A DNA stretch of 64,000 nucleotides from CAVQRB01 sp963715055. GTDB taxonomy: Bacteria > Pseudomonadota > Alphaproteobacteria > Rhodobacterales > Rhodobacteraceae. Each line of letters starts with the position of its first letter. The stretch's first letter is position 1. Positions 1 to 8,458 of the stretch are shown one piece after another. A program made the position numbers and the translations under genes. The stretch covers positions 62,001 to 126,000 of the forward strand of contig CAVQRB010000002.1 of the NCBI GenBank assembly GCA_963715055.1, read 5' to 3'. The notes under the pieces are model-generated. The model was not told the DNA's origin. It saw only the letters and a program-made list of their open reading frames with translations, and did not search any database.

Positions 1-1
1 T

Positions 2-319
2 GTCATGGGGGTCGCCAAGGCGGCTCTGGAAAGTGCGACGCGCTATCTGGCCAATGATCTTGGCCCCGAAGGCATCCGCGTCAACGCGATCTCGCCGGGG
101 CCGATGAAGACGCTCGCCGGCGCGGCCATCGGCGGGGCGCGCAAGACCTACAAGCACACCGACCAGAACGCGCCTCTGCGTGCCAATGCGACGCTGGAAG
201 CGGTAGGCGGCACGGCGGTCTATCTCGCTTCGGACGCGGGCGCCTGTACCACCGGCGAGATCATCCGCGTCGACGGTGGCTTCCACGTGCTCGGCATGCC
301 GCAGGCCGAACACCTCTGA
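2..319 (+). CDS. fabI: Enoyl-[acyl-carrier-protein] reductase FabI, C-terminal part (5' end outside window)
   Basis: This is the last ~105 codons of an NADH-dependent enoyl-ACP reductase, which performs the final reduction in each cycle of type II fatty acid synthesis. The visible part has the active-site lysine in GVAKAALES (the catalytic Tyr would lie just upstream), the RVNAISPGPMKTLA segment that forms the mobile substrate-binding loop in FabI, and the C-terminal TGEIIRVDGGFHVLGMP typical of FabI rather than of general SDRs. The frame is open to the window edge, so the start is not visible. Assignment to FabI rests on these C-terminal motifs only; another enoyl-reductase-like SDR is possible but less likely. 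Confidence 0.88.
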   Translation, partial: VMGVAKAALESATRYLANDLGPEGIRVNAISPGPMKTLAGAAIGGARKTYKHTDQNAPLRANATLEAVGGTAVYLASDAGACTTGEIIRVDGGFHVLGMPQAEHL

Positions 320-382
320 GACAGCCCGAAACCGGCGCATTTGCGCCAAACTGCCGCCGCAATCCGGTGGCATTCTGCGCTC

Positions 383-751
383 ATGTCGCACCCGTCTCCT
401 CTCCGCATCCGCCGACAGGCGGCTTACCTCGATCGCAGCTCCTCCGCGCGTTTTCTGGGAAAGATGCTTGTTCCCGTGCTGATGCTGGCGATTTCGGCCA
501 GCGCCTGGATGGATCCGGTGCTGAAGGCCAAGCTCGACCGGGGCCTCGAAGAGATCACTCCCATGATCGGGGCCGCGATGGACGGCGCAGCGGTGCAAGA
601 CATTCTGGCGGCGAAATTCGGCGGAACAGCGACGGAAGCGGTCGCTGAAGACGCCGAGGACGTCGAGGTCGCCAATGCGGGCGCGCCGGGACTGCCGGCC
701 TCGAGCGTTCCGGTCAACCGGCCGCAGGCGCGGCCCGCGGTCACGAACTGA
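383..751 (+). CDS. Small membrane-anchored protein of unknown function
   Basis: A 122-residue reading frame follows fabI on the same strand. The ATG at 383 is preferred over an in-frame TTG at 341, although neither has a convincing Shine-Dalgarno sequence. A basic N-terminus is followed by one hydrophobic segment (about residues 27-43) and then an Ala/Glu/Pro-rich tail that looks disordered, so it is probably a single-pass inner-membrane or secreted protein. I recognise no family. Codon use and G+C match the neighbours, which supports a real gene, but the lack of a recognisable domain keeps confidence moderate. Confidence 0.55.
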   Translation: MSHPSPLRIRRQAAYLDRSSSARFLGKMLVPVLMLAISASAWMDPVLKAKLDRGLEEITPMIGAAMDGAAVQDILAAKFGGTATEAVAEDAEDVEVANAGAPGLPASSVPVNRPQARPAVTN

Positions 752-779
752 GCCCAGCCCGCAACCGCGTTTTCGCGCC

Positions 780-1208
780 TCAGGCGATCGACATCAACTC
801 GATGTCGAAGGTCAGGTCCTTGCCCGCCAGCGGGTGATTGGCGTCAAGCGTCACCGTGGCCTCATCGACCTCGACCACCATGACCGGCATCGCCTGCCCG
901 TCCGGCGTCTGCATCTGCAACTGCGTGCCCACCTCGAGCGGGATCTCCGCCGGGATGCCTTCGCGCGGCACCGCCTGACGCATCTCGGGATTCAGGGGCC
1001 CGTAAGCCTGCGCGCTGGGAATCTCCACCTGCTTTTTCTCGCCCACGGTCATGCCGGGCAAAGCCACGTCGAGGCCGGGAATGATCTGTCCGGATCCGAC
1101 GACGAACTGCAAGGGATCGCGGCCTTCGGAACTGTCGAAGGTGGTGCCGTCGCTCAAGGTTCCGGTGTAGTGAATTGCAACGGTATCGCCCGCTTTGACC
1201 TCGGTCAT
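780..1208 (-). CDS. FKBP-type peptidyl-prolyl cis-trans isomerase (SlyD-like)
   Basis: A 142-residue FKBP-fold prolyl isomerase/chaperone. The N-terminus (VAIHYTGTLSDGTTFDSS) and the LQFVVGSGQIIPGLDVAL segment are the FKBP core. The insert after VEIPSAQAYG matches the insert-in-flap chaperone domain of SlyD, but the His/Cys-rich metal tail of E. coli SlyD is absent. The frame stays open upstream to 1412; I chose the ATG at 1208 because the FKBP fold begins immediately after it and the upstream translation is low-complexity. It is transcribed divergently from the haloacid dehalogenase gene, sharing a ~190 bp intergenic region. Confidence 0.9.
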   Translation of the reverse strand: MTEVKAGDTVAIHYTGTLSDGTTFDSSEGRDPLQFVVGSGQIIPGLDVALPGMTVGEKKQVEIPSAQAYGPLNPEMRQAVPREGIPAEIPLEVGTQLQMQTPDGQAMPVMVVEVDEATVTLDANHPLAGKDLTFDIELMSIA

Positions 1209-1398
1209 AATCTGTCCAATCATGTTTGGGGGAAGGAATGTCGGAGGCCACGTATCTGCGCGGGTTCTCCAGAGATGCCGATAGTTTGCCTGCCGCAGCC
1301 CGCAAGGTAAACCCCAAAATCGGACGATTTGGCCCTTTCCGCGCGCCCCACGCCATGCCACTGTGCCAGCCAATCGCCTGTGAGGGAGCGCGGAACCC

Positions 1399-2085
1399 AT
1401 GCCGATCACCACCTGCGTCTTCGATGCCTACGGCACGCTTTTCGATGTCGCCGCCGCGGCGCGGCAGGCCGCAGGCGAGCCGGATTTCGTTGCGATCCGC
1501 GACAACTGGCAGGCGCTGGCGGAAAATTGGCGTCAGAAGCAACTCCAATACACCTGGCTGCGCGCGGTGACGGAGGCGCATGACGATTTCTGGCAGGTGA
1601 CGCAGGATGGACTCGACTGGGCGCTGGACAAGGCGGGGCATGGGGGCGACGCCGCATTGCGCGAACGCTTGCTGGCCCTCTACTGGGAGCTTGCCTGCTA
1701 CCCCGAGGTGCCGGCCATGCTGCAAAAGCTCAAGAGCCAAGGCATGAACACCGCGATCCTGTCGAACGGCTCGCCGAAGATGCTGGCCGGAGCGGTGAAC
1801 TCGGCCGGGATCGGCGCCTTGCTGGACGACACGCTGTCGGTCGAAAGCGTGGGCGTCTTCAAGCCCGACGCGCGGGTCTATGACCTTGTCGCCAAGCGCT
1901 TCGGCTGTGGCAAGGCGGAGGTGCTCTTTGTCTCCTCGAACGGCTGGGACGCCGCCTGCGCCACCGGCTACGGCTTCGGCTGCGTCTGGGTCAACCGTGC
2001 GGGCGATCCGGTGGACCGCCTGCCCTGGCGTCCGACACATGAGCTGCCAGACCTGACCGGCATTCCGGCGCTGGCGGGGCTCTGA
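1399..2085 (+). CDS. Haloacid dehalogenase, type II (HAD superfamily)
   Basis: A 228-residue HAD hydrolase of the L-2-haloacid dehalogenase subgroup, which hydrolyses a C-halogen bond through an aspartyl ester. Visible motifs are FDAYGTLFD (nucleophile Asp10 and Thr14), ILSNGS (motif II), KPDARVYDL (motif III lysine) and SSNGWDAACA (the Ser-Asn-Asp triad typical of true dehalogenases rather than HAD phosphatases). It is the first gene of a plus-strand run, and its TGA overlaps the ATG of the next gene by one base (TGATG), implying translational coupling. Activity on haloacids is family knowledge; the natural substrate is not evident. Confidence 0.88.
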   Translation: MPITTCVFDAYGTLFDVAAAARQAAGEPDFVAIRDNWQALAENWRQKQLQYTWLRAVTEAHDDFWQVTQDGLDWALDKAGHGGDAALRERLLALYWELACYPEVPAMLQKLKSQGMNTAILSNGSPKMLAGAVNSAGIGALLDDTLSVESVGVFKPDARVYDLVAKRFGCGKAEVLFVSSNGWDAACATGYGFGCVWVNRAGDPVDRLPWRPTHELPDLTGIPALAGL

Positions 2086-2909
2086 TGCCGCATTTCCGCA
2101 CATCGGACGGGCTAATGCTGCATTTCACCGACGAAGGGGCCGGCCTGCCTGTTCTCTGTCTTGCCGGGTTGACCCGGACGACCGAGGACTTCAGCTATGT
2201 GAGCCCTTACCTGCGCGGCGTCCGGCTGATCAAGCTCGACTACCGTGGGCGCGGTAAATCCGAATGGGACGGGAACTGGCAGAACTACTGCCTGCCCGTG
2301 GAATGCCGCGATGTGCTGGAACTGCTCGATCATCTCGGCTTGGAAAAGGTCGCCATCCTCGGCACCTCGCGCGGCGGGCTCAATGCCATGGGGCTCGCGA
2401 TGGGGGCAAAAGATCGGCTTCTGGGCGTGGCGCTCAACGACATCGGCCCGGTGATTGATCCGGCCGGGCTCGCCTTCATCATGGGCTATCTGGGCAAGAA
2501 CCCCGGCGCCAAGACCCATGTGGACGCCGCGCGCGGCATGCAGCGCAGCATGACCGGCTTTCGCGACGTACCCTTCGGACGCTGGATGGAAGAGGCGGTC
2601 AAACATTTCAGACAGACCGATGGCGGGCTCACGATCACCTATGACCCGAACCTGCGCCGCGCTGTCGAGGCGCAGGGCGCGCAGGCCGCCCCGGACCTCT
2701 GGCCTTTCTTTGACGCGCTGGGGGAACTGCCGCTGGCAGCGCTCAGGGGCGAGAATTCCGACCTGCTAAGCGAGGCGACTTTCGCCGAGATGAAGCGCCG
2801 TCGCCCCGACATGATTGCGGCCACTGTGGTCGGGCGCGGGCATATCCCGTTTCTCGACGAACCCGAAGCGGTCGCAACGCTGCAAACCTGGCTGGACAAA
2901 CTGCAATGA
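2085..2909 (+). CDS. Alpha/beta hydrolase
   Basis: A 274-residue alpha/beta-hydrolase. The nucleophile elbow is GTSRGG with Ser95, preceded by the LDYRGRGKSEW segment; the catalytic His is in GRGHIPFLDEP (about residue 253). The spacing matches soluble esterase/haloalkane- or ring-fission-product hydrolases. The start overlaps the stop of the dehalogenase gene, and its own stop overlaps the next start (ATGA), so three genes are coupled. Substrate unknown; the neighbours suggest a small carboxylic ester or lactone. Confidence 0.85.
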   Translation: MPHFRTSDGLMLHFTDEGAGLPVLCLAGLTRTTEDFSYVSPYLRGVRLIKLDYRGRGKSEWDGNWQNYCLPVECRDVLELLDHLGLEKVAILGTSRGGLNAMGLAMGAKDRLLGVALNDIGPVIDPAGLAFIMGYLGKNPGAKTHVDAARGMQRSMTGFRDVPFGRWMEEAVKHFRQTDGGLTITYDPNLRRAVEAQGAQAAPDLWPFFDALGELPLAALRGENSDLLSEATFAEMKRRRPDMIAATVVGRGHIPFLDEPEAVATLQTWLDKLQ

Positions 2910-3880
2910 ACATCGAGATGATCCGCGCCGCCGCCAAACGGCTGGAAGGCCACGCGAGGCGCACGCCGCTCCTGAACTCCCCCTTCATCGACGAGATCGC
3001 GGGCCGGCGGGTCTGGGTCAAACCCGAATGCCTGCAACACACCGGCAGCTTCAAGTTTCGCGGGGCATGGTCGGCGGTTTCGGCACTGGAGCCGGACCTG
3101 CGCGCGCGGGGCGTCATCGCCTATTCCAGCGGCAACCACGCGCAGGGCGTGGCGCTGGCGGCAGCTTCGCACGGGACCACCGCAGTGATCGTGATGCCCG
3201 CCGATGCGCCCCGGATGAAGATCGACAATACCCGAGCCCTGGGCGCCGAGGTGGTGCTCTATGACCGGGCGACCGAGGATCGCGACGCGATCGGCTCGGC
3301 GCTGGCACAGGAGCGCGGCCTGACGCTGATCCGACCCTTCGATGATCCGCAGGTCATCGCCGGACAAGGGACGACAGGGCTCGAGATCGCCGAACAGGCC
3401 ACCGAGGCAGGCGTGACCCGCGCCGACGTCGTGGTCTGTTGCGGCGGCGGCGGCTTCGCCTCGGGCATCGGCCTCGCGCTGGAGACGGAGGCACCTGATA
3501 TGCGCCTGCGCATCGCCGAGCCCGAAGGTTTCGACGACGTGACGCGCTCATTGGTCTCGGGCAGGATCGAGCGCAACGCGCGGTTGGCCGGCAGCCTTTG
3601 CGACGCGATCATCACCCCGCAACCGGGCGATCTCACCTTTCCGGTCCTGAAAAGGCTCTCGGGCCCCGGACTGGTGGTGAGCGACGACGAAGCCTTGCAC
3701 GCCGTGGCCCTCGCGTTCAGCCGGCTCAAGGTCGTGGCCGAACCCGGTGGTGCCGTGGCGCTGGCCGCTGCCCTGTTCCGGACCGATCAGATCGCGGGAG
3801 ACGACGTGATCGTGACCATTTCCGGCGGCAATGTGGACGCGGATGTCTTCCGCCGTGCGCTGGAACGTTTCGCAGACTGA
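2906..3880 (+). CDS. PLP-dependent threonine/serine dehydratase-like protein (fold type II)
   Basis: A 324-residue member of the tryptophan-synthase-beta PLP family. Lys50 in TGSFKFRGA is the Schiff-base lysine, SSGNHAQGVALAA is the substrate-carboxylate loop, and CCGGGGFASG (about residue 175) is the phosphate-binding glycine loop. The length equals that of single-domain catabolic threonine dehydratases and serine/hydroxyaspartate dehydratases without an ACT domain, so feedback regulation by isoleucine is not expected. It overlaps the upstream hydrolase by 4 bp and precedes pcaD by 18 bp. Threonine dehydratase, serine racemase and 3-hydroxyaspartate dehydratase cannot be separated by eye. 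Confidence 0.87.
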   Translation: MNIEMIRAAAKRLEGHARRTPLLNSPFIDEIAGRRVWVKPECLQHTGSFKFRGAWSAVSALEPDLRARGVIAYSSGNHAQGVALAAASHGTTAVIVMPADAPRMKIDNTRALGAEVVLYDRATEDRDAIGSALAQERGLTLIRPFDDPQVIAGQGTTGLEIAEQATEAGVTRADVVVCCGGGGFASGIGLALETEAPDMRLRIAEPEGFDDVTRSLVSGRIERNARLAGSLCDAIITPQPGDLTFPVLKRLSGPGLVVSDDEALHAVALAFSRLKVVAEPGGAVALAAALFRTDQIAGDDVIVTISGGNVDADVFRRALERFAD

Positions 3881-3898
3881 AGACGAAAGGACATTCCG

Positions 3899-4687
3899 AT
3901 GAAGATTGCAGATCTGGGCGATGTGCGCCTGCATTATCGCATCGACGGGCCCGAGGACGGAGCCCCGGTGGTCTTCGCCAATTCGCTGGGCACCGACATG
4001 CGCCTTTGGGATCCGATCCTGCCGCTGCTGCCGAAAGGATTGAAATTCATCCGCTTCGACAAGCGCGGGCATGGGCTCTCCACCTGCCCGGCCGCCCCAT
4101 ACTCCATGGGGGCGCTGGTCAGCGACACGGAGAAACTGCTTGACCTTCTGGGCGTGAAGGACTGCCTCTTCGTGGGCCTCTCCATCGGCGGGATGATCGC
4201 GCAGGGACTGGCGGTCAAGCGTCTCGACCTGATCCGCGCCATGGTGCTGTCGAATACCGGGGCCAAGATCGGCACCACCGAGATCTGGGACCAGCGCATC
4301 GCGGGCGTGCGAAGCGGCGGGATCGAGAGCCTTGCGGATGCGGTCATGGAGCGCTGGTTTTCCAAGGATTTCCGCGCCAAACCAGAGCTCGAACTCTGGC
4401 GCAACATGCTGACACGGCAGGAAGATGAGGGCTACATCGGTTGTTCGGCGGCGATCTCGGGCACGGATTTCTTCACCACCACCGCCAGCCTGCGCCTGCC
4501 GACGCTGGGTATCGCCGGGGCGGAGGACGGTGCGACGCCGCCCGATCTGGTGCGCGAAACCGTGGGCCTGATCCCGGGAAGCGCGTTTCACCTGATCCGC
4601 AAGGCCGGCCATCTGCCCTGCGTCGAACAGCCCGAGGAATACGCCCGCGTCCTGACCGAATTCATCACCAAGGTCGGTCATGGCTGA
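3899..4687 (+). CDS. pcaD: 3-oxoadipate enol-lactonase
   Basis: A 262-residue alpha/beta-hydrolase that hydrolyses beta-ketoadipate enol-lactone to beta-ketoadipate in protocatechuate degradation. The nucleophile is Ser95 in GLSIGGMIAQGLA, the typical PcaD elbow; IRFDKRGHGLS and the C-terminal KAGHLPCVEQPE (His238) complete the signature. It lies 15 bp before pcaB, and this pair is a common arrangement. Protocatechuate dioxygenase (pcaGH) and pcaC are not in the window, so the dedicated ring-cleavage step must be encoded elsewhere. Confidence 0.9.
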   Translation: MKIADLGDVRLHYRIDGPEDGAPVVFANSLGTDMRLWDPILPLLPKGLKFIRFDKRGHGLSTCPAAPYSMGALVSDTEKLLDLLGVKDCLFVGLSIGGMIAQGLAVKRLDLIRAMVLSNTGAKIGTTEIWDQRIAGVRSGGIESLADAVMERWFSKDFRAKPELELWRNMLTRQEDEGYIGCSAAISGTDFFTTTASLRLPTLGIAGAEDGATPPDLVRETVGLIPGSAFHLIRKAGHLPCVEQPEEYARVLTEFITKVGHG

Positions 4688-4702
4688 ACGACAGGTCCGG
4701 GC

Positions 4703-6028
4703 ATGACCGCGAGCGTCTTCGACAGTCCGCTCTATGCGCGGCTTTTTGCGACGGGCGAGACCGGGCGGCTTTTTTCCGACACCGCCGCCCTGCGGGCCAT
4801 GCTGCTTGTCGAAGGGGCGCTGGCCAAGGCGCAGGGAAACCTCGGCATGATCCCCGAGACCAGCGCCGCCGCGATCCAGCGCGCCACCCTCGAGATCCAG
4901 ATCGACCCCGGCGCGCTCGCGGCCTCCACGGGTGAGAACGGCGTCTGCGTGCCGGGTCTGATCGCGGCCTTCCGCAAGGAAATGCAGGCGCCGGAACATG
5001 CGCAATACCTGCACTGGGGGGCAACGTCGCAAGACATCATCGACACCGGCCTGATGCTGCGCCTGCGGCAGGCGCTGGCCCTCGCGGAAACCGATCTGCG
5101 GGAGGTGCTGGCCGCGTTTGCCGACATGGCCGATCGCTTCGCCGCGCTGCCGATGGCCGGGCGCACCTATGGCCAACAGGCCACGCCGACCAGCTGGGGC
5201 GCGGTGATCGCGGGCTGGGGCGCGCCGCTGGCCGATGCTCTGGAGGCCCTGCCCGCCTTGCGTTCGGCAAACCTGTGGGTGTCCCTGTCCGGGGCGGCGG
5301 GCACCGGGTCGATCTTCGGCGCGCGCGCCCGTGAGTTGCGCGCAGCCCTTGCGGAGGGGCTCGGGCTCAGCGATCCCGGTCGCAGTTGGCACACCGACCG
5401 CGGCCCGCTTCTGCGCATCGCCGGATGGATGGCGACGGTGACCGCGACTTGCGGCGCGATGGGCCGCACGCTTGTTGCCTTGAACGCCACTGAAACCGGC
5501 GAAATCGCATTCGCGACTGCGGGCGCCTCCTCCACCATGCCGCAAAAGCGCAACCCGGTAGGCCCGTCCGCACTTATCGCGCTCGATCTGCAAATGGGCG
5601 GCCTGTGCGCCAATCTCCACGCAAGCGCCGCACACCAGCACCAACGCGACGCCGGCGCATGGTTCGCCGAGTGGATGGTGATGCCGCAGATCGCGCTGAC
5701 CGCTGCGGCAGCCCTTCAGCATACCAAGGCGATCGCGCCCGTGTTGCGCCCCGATCCGGCGCGCATGGAACATAACCTCGCGCAGGGGCTGGGGCTGATC
5801 CATGCCGAAGCTCTGAGCTTTGCGCTCGCCGCCCGCATGTCGCGCCCCGAAGCGCAGGTTGAGACAAAGCGCCTTTGCACAGAGGTCGTGGAAAGCGGCA
5901 GGCCCTTGGCAGAGATCGCGCGCGAGGCCTTCCCGGATCTGCCATCGGGTCTCTTTGATGCCGGCGCGCAGATGGGTGAGGCTGTGTCGGACGCCCGCGC
6001 CTTCGCGGCGCGGGTCAGGGCGCTCTGA
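4703..6028 (+). CDS. pcaB: 3-carboxy-cis,cis-muconate cycloisomerase
   Basis: A 441-residue protein of the fumarase/aspartase superfamily. The superfamily signature GASSTMPQKRNPVG starts near residue 273. HWGATSQDIIDTGLM (residues ~111-125) and GRTYGQQATPTSWG are the other two conserved regions, in the form found in bacterial cycloisomerase/adenylosuccinate-lyase-like proteins. Together with the adjacent pcaD this supports conversion of 3-carboxy-cis,cis-muconate to gamma-carboxymuconolactone. The MFS gene starts 3 bp after its stop. Without context an adenylosuccinate-lyase relative would be possible; length and neighbours favour PcaB. Confidence 0.9.
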   Translation: MTASVFDSPLYARLFATGETGRLFSDTAALRAMLLVEGALAKAQGNLGMIPETSAAAIQRATLEIQIDPGALAASTGENGVCVPGLIAAFRKEMQAPEHAQYLHWGATSQDIIDTGLMLRLRQALALAETDLREVLAAFADMADRFAALPMAGRTYGQQATPTSWGAVIAGWGAPLADALEALPALRSANLWVSLSGAAGTGSIFGARARELRAALAEGLGLSDPGRSWHTDRGPLLRIAGWMATVTATCGAMGRTLVALNATETGEIAFATAGASSTMPQKRNPVGPSALIALDLQMGGLCANLHASAAHQHQRDAGAWFAEWMVMPQIALTAAAALQHTKAIAPVLRPDPARMEHNLAQGLGLIHAEALSFALAARMSRPEAQVETKRLCTEVVESGRPLAEIAREAFPDLPSGLFDAGAQMGEAVSDARAFAARVRAL

Positions 6029-6031
6029 GCC

Positions 6032-7255
6032 TTGCGCCCCGCGGTCCTTTTCATCCTCGTCACGGTGATGATCGACGCCATGGGGATCGGGCTCATCATC
6101 CCGGTGATGCCGGACCTCATTCAGGAAGTCGAAGGCAGTGGCCTTGCCCGCGCGGCCCTCTGGGGCGGCGTGCTCTCCACCGTCTTCGCGGTGATGCAGT
6201 TCCTCTTCGGACCCGTTATCGGCGGGCTTTCGGACCGTTTCGGACGGCGCCCGGTACTGCTGCTCTCGCTCGTGGTGATGGCGCTCGACTATCTGGTCAT
6301 GGCGGTCGCGGGCAGCATCTGGCTGCTGCTCGCCGGGCGGATCGTGGGCGGCATCACGGCGGCCACCAACTCAACCGCCAATGCCTACATGGCGGACATT
6401 TCCAAGCCCGAGGACCGTTCTGCCAATTTCGGTCTGATTGGTGCCGCCTTCGGGCTTGGCTTCGTGCTGGGACCGCTGATCGGCGGGGTGCTCGGCGAGT
6501 ATGGCACCCGCGCGCCCTTCTATGCCGCCGCCTGTCTTGCAGCTCTGAACGCGGTCTTTGGATATTTCGTGCTCAAGGAAACGGTGACAGACAGCATCCG
6601 CCGGCCGTTCCGCTGGGCGCGTGCCAACCCGCTCGGCAGCTTCCGGCAACTGGGCAATCTGCCCGGCGTCGGCCCGCTCCTCGTGGTGTTCTTCATCTAT
6701 CAGGTAGCTTTCATGGTCTATCCGGCGATCTGGTCCTACTTCGGCAAGGCGCGCTTCGGCTGGGACCCTTCCACCATCGGGCTGAGTCTCGCGCTCTTCG
6801 GGATCATGATGGCCGTCGTGCAAGGCGGGCTGATCCGGGTCGTACTCCGCCTGCTCGGCGAGCGGGGAACGGTGATCTACGGGCATCTTTTCGACATTGC
6901 GGCGTTTCTCGCGTTGGCCTTCGTCACCAACGGGACGCTGGCACTGATCCTCACGCCGCTGGCCGCCCTTGCCGCCGTGATCACCCCCGCACTTCAGGGG
7001 ATCATGTCACGGGCCGTCGGCGCAGATGCGCAAGGCGAGTTGCAAGGCGCGCTCACTTCCGTGGCGGCGCTGGCGATGATCCTGTCGCCGATGGTGATGA
7101 CCGGCACCTTCGCCGCCTTCACCGCCGCCGATGCTCCCGTCTACCTGCCCGGCGCACCGTTCATTCTCTCGGCGGCACTGATTGCCTGCGGGCTTGCGGT
7201 CTTCATCCTGCGCGGACCTGAGCCCGCGACGCCAGGACAGGAGACGACACGCTGA
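6032..7255 (+). CDS. MFS efflux transporter, TCR/Tet family
   Basis: A 407-residue major facilitator with 12 predicted membrane segments. The loop after TM2 reads GGLSDRFGRRPVLLL, the MFS motif A of drug:H+ antiporters, and FGLGFVLGPLIGGVLG in TM5 fits motif C of exporters. The most upstream start is a TTG at 6032, three bases after the pcaB stop; the first hydrophobic segment begins immediately, so little can be missing. TetA-like proteins are common in proteobacteria and usually export unknown compounds. Position after pcaDB suggests export of an aromatic or a by-product, but that is inference. Confidence 0.85.
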   Translation: MRPAVLFILVTVMIDAMGIGLIIPVMPDLIQEVEGSGLARAALWGGVLSTVFAVMQFLFGPVIGGLSDRFGRRPVLLLSLVVMALDYLVMAVAGSIWLLLAGRIVGGITAATNSTANAYMADISKPEDRSANFGLIGAAFGLGFVLGPLIGGVLGEYGTRAPFYAAACLAALNAVFGYFVLKETVTDSIRRPFRWARANPLGSFRQLGNLPGVGPLLVVFFIYQVAFMVYPAIWSYFGKARFGWDPSTIGLSLALFGIMMAVVQGGLIRVVLRLLGERGTVIYGHLFDIAAFLALAFVTNGTLALILTPLAALAAVITPALQGIMSRAVGADAQGELQGALTSVAALAMILSPMVMTGTFAAFTAADAPVYLPGAPFILSAALIACGLAVFILRGPEPATPGQETTR

Positions 7256-7338
7256 GGTCGCCTTCGGGCTTGCAAGTGCAATGACCTGCGGTCACGGTGC
7301 CGCGAAGCGAACATCCATCCGCCAAGGAAATACCTGCC

Positions 7339-8430
7339 ATGAAGATCATCAAAGCCGCCGTTTGCCACGCTTTCGGCGAGCCGCTGCGCGTCGAAGACAT
7401 CCAGTTGCGCGCGCCTATCGCAGGCGAGGTCGAGGTGACGCTCGACGCCGTTGCGATCTGCCACTCCGACATCACCTATGCGGGCGGTGGCTGGGGCGGG
7501 TCGCTGCCAGCGGTCTACGGTCATGAGGCGGCGGGCACCATCGCGGCGCTTGGCGACGGCGTGACCGGGCTTGCGGTGGGCGACAGCGTGATCGTCACGC
7601 TGATCCGCGCCTGCGGCACCTGCGGCTCCTGCGCGGGTGGCACACCGACGCTCTGCGAAACGCCCTATGACGGAGATCACGGGCCGATCAAGACAGCCGA
7701 TGGCGGCAAGCTGCATCAGGCGATGGCCACCGGCGCCTTTGCCGAAGCGGTCGTTGTCAAGCATACGCAGGTCGTGAAGATCGGTGACCATATCTCCAAG
7801 GACGCCGCGAGCCTTGTCGCCTGTGGCGTGATCACCGGTGTCGGCGCCGTGGTCAATGCAGCCGCGCTGCGCCCCGGACAGGACGTGGTTGTGATCGGCG
7901 CTGGCGGCGTCGGGCTCAACGCGATCCAGGGCGCGCGAATCGCTGGTGCGCGCCGCATCGTTGCCGTGGACATGAGCGAGGAAAAACTCGCCATCGCCCG
8001 CGAGTTCGGCGCCACGCACGGTGTTCTGGGATCGCAGGAAAAGCCTTGGGAAGCCGCGCAGGAGGCGCTCGGCGGCCGCGGTGCCCATGCGGTGATCGTG
8101 ACCGTAGGCGCTATTCCCGCCTACGATCAGGCCCCGAAATACCTCGGCAAGGGCGGCAAGGTGATCATGGTCGGCATGCCCCACTCGGACGCGATGTCGA
8201 CCTATGAGCCGGTGATGCTGGCGGCCCTCGGGCAAGGCATGGTCGGCTCCAAGATGGGCGATGTGGTGATCCAGCGCGACATTCCCTGGATGGTCGATCT
8301 TTACGACCAGGGCCGTCTCAAGCTCGACGAGCTCATCTCCGGGCGCTGGCGGCTCGACCAGATCAACGAGGCGATCGCCGATACAAAGACCGGATCGGCC
8401 CGGCGCAACGTTATAGTGTTCAACAGCTGA
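7339..8430 (+). CDS. Zinc-dependent alcohol dehydrogenase (MDR superfamily, class III-like)
   Basis: A 363-residue medium-chain dehydrogenase. Catalytic zinc ligands are Cys41, His62/Glu63 and Cys162; structural zinc cysteines are 92, 95, 98 and 106 (CGTCGSCAGGTPTLC). The nucleotide motif GAGGVG is at 187-192. The sequence around it resembles the class III/NDMA-type alcohol dehydrogenases. The ATG at 7339 was chosen because MKIIKAAVCH is the normal start of the family; the frame extends upstream to 7297 without homology. It lies 83 bp after the MFS gene and 28 bp before the enolase-family gene. Confidence 0.9.
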   Translation: MKIIKAAVCHAFGEPLRVEDIQLRAPIAGEVEVTLDAVAICHSDITYAGGGWGGSLPAVYGHEAAGTIAALGDGVTGLAVGDSVIVTLIRACGTCGSCAGGTPTLCETPYDGDHGPIKTADGGKLHQAMATGAFAEAVVVKHTQVVKIGDHISKDAASLVACGVITGVGAVVNAAALRPGQDVVVIGAGGVGLNAIQGARIAGARRIVAVDMSEEKLAIAREFGATHGVLGSQEKPWEAAQEALGGRGAHAVIVTVGAIPAYDQAPKYLGKGGKVIMVGMPHSDAMSTYEPVMLAALGQGMVGSKMGDVVIQRDIPWMVDLYDQGRLKLDELISGRWRLDQINEAIADTKTGSARRNVIVFNS

Positions 8431-8458
8431 CGGTTCAGACACGCGGAGGAGCCCATCC

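Noticed and set aside
3548..5803. A 751-codon minus-strand frame opposite pcaD-pcaB
   Set aside because: Same antisense effect; composition is not protein-like and the opposite strand encodes well-supported enzymes.
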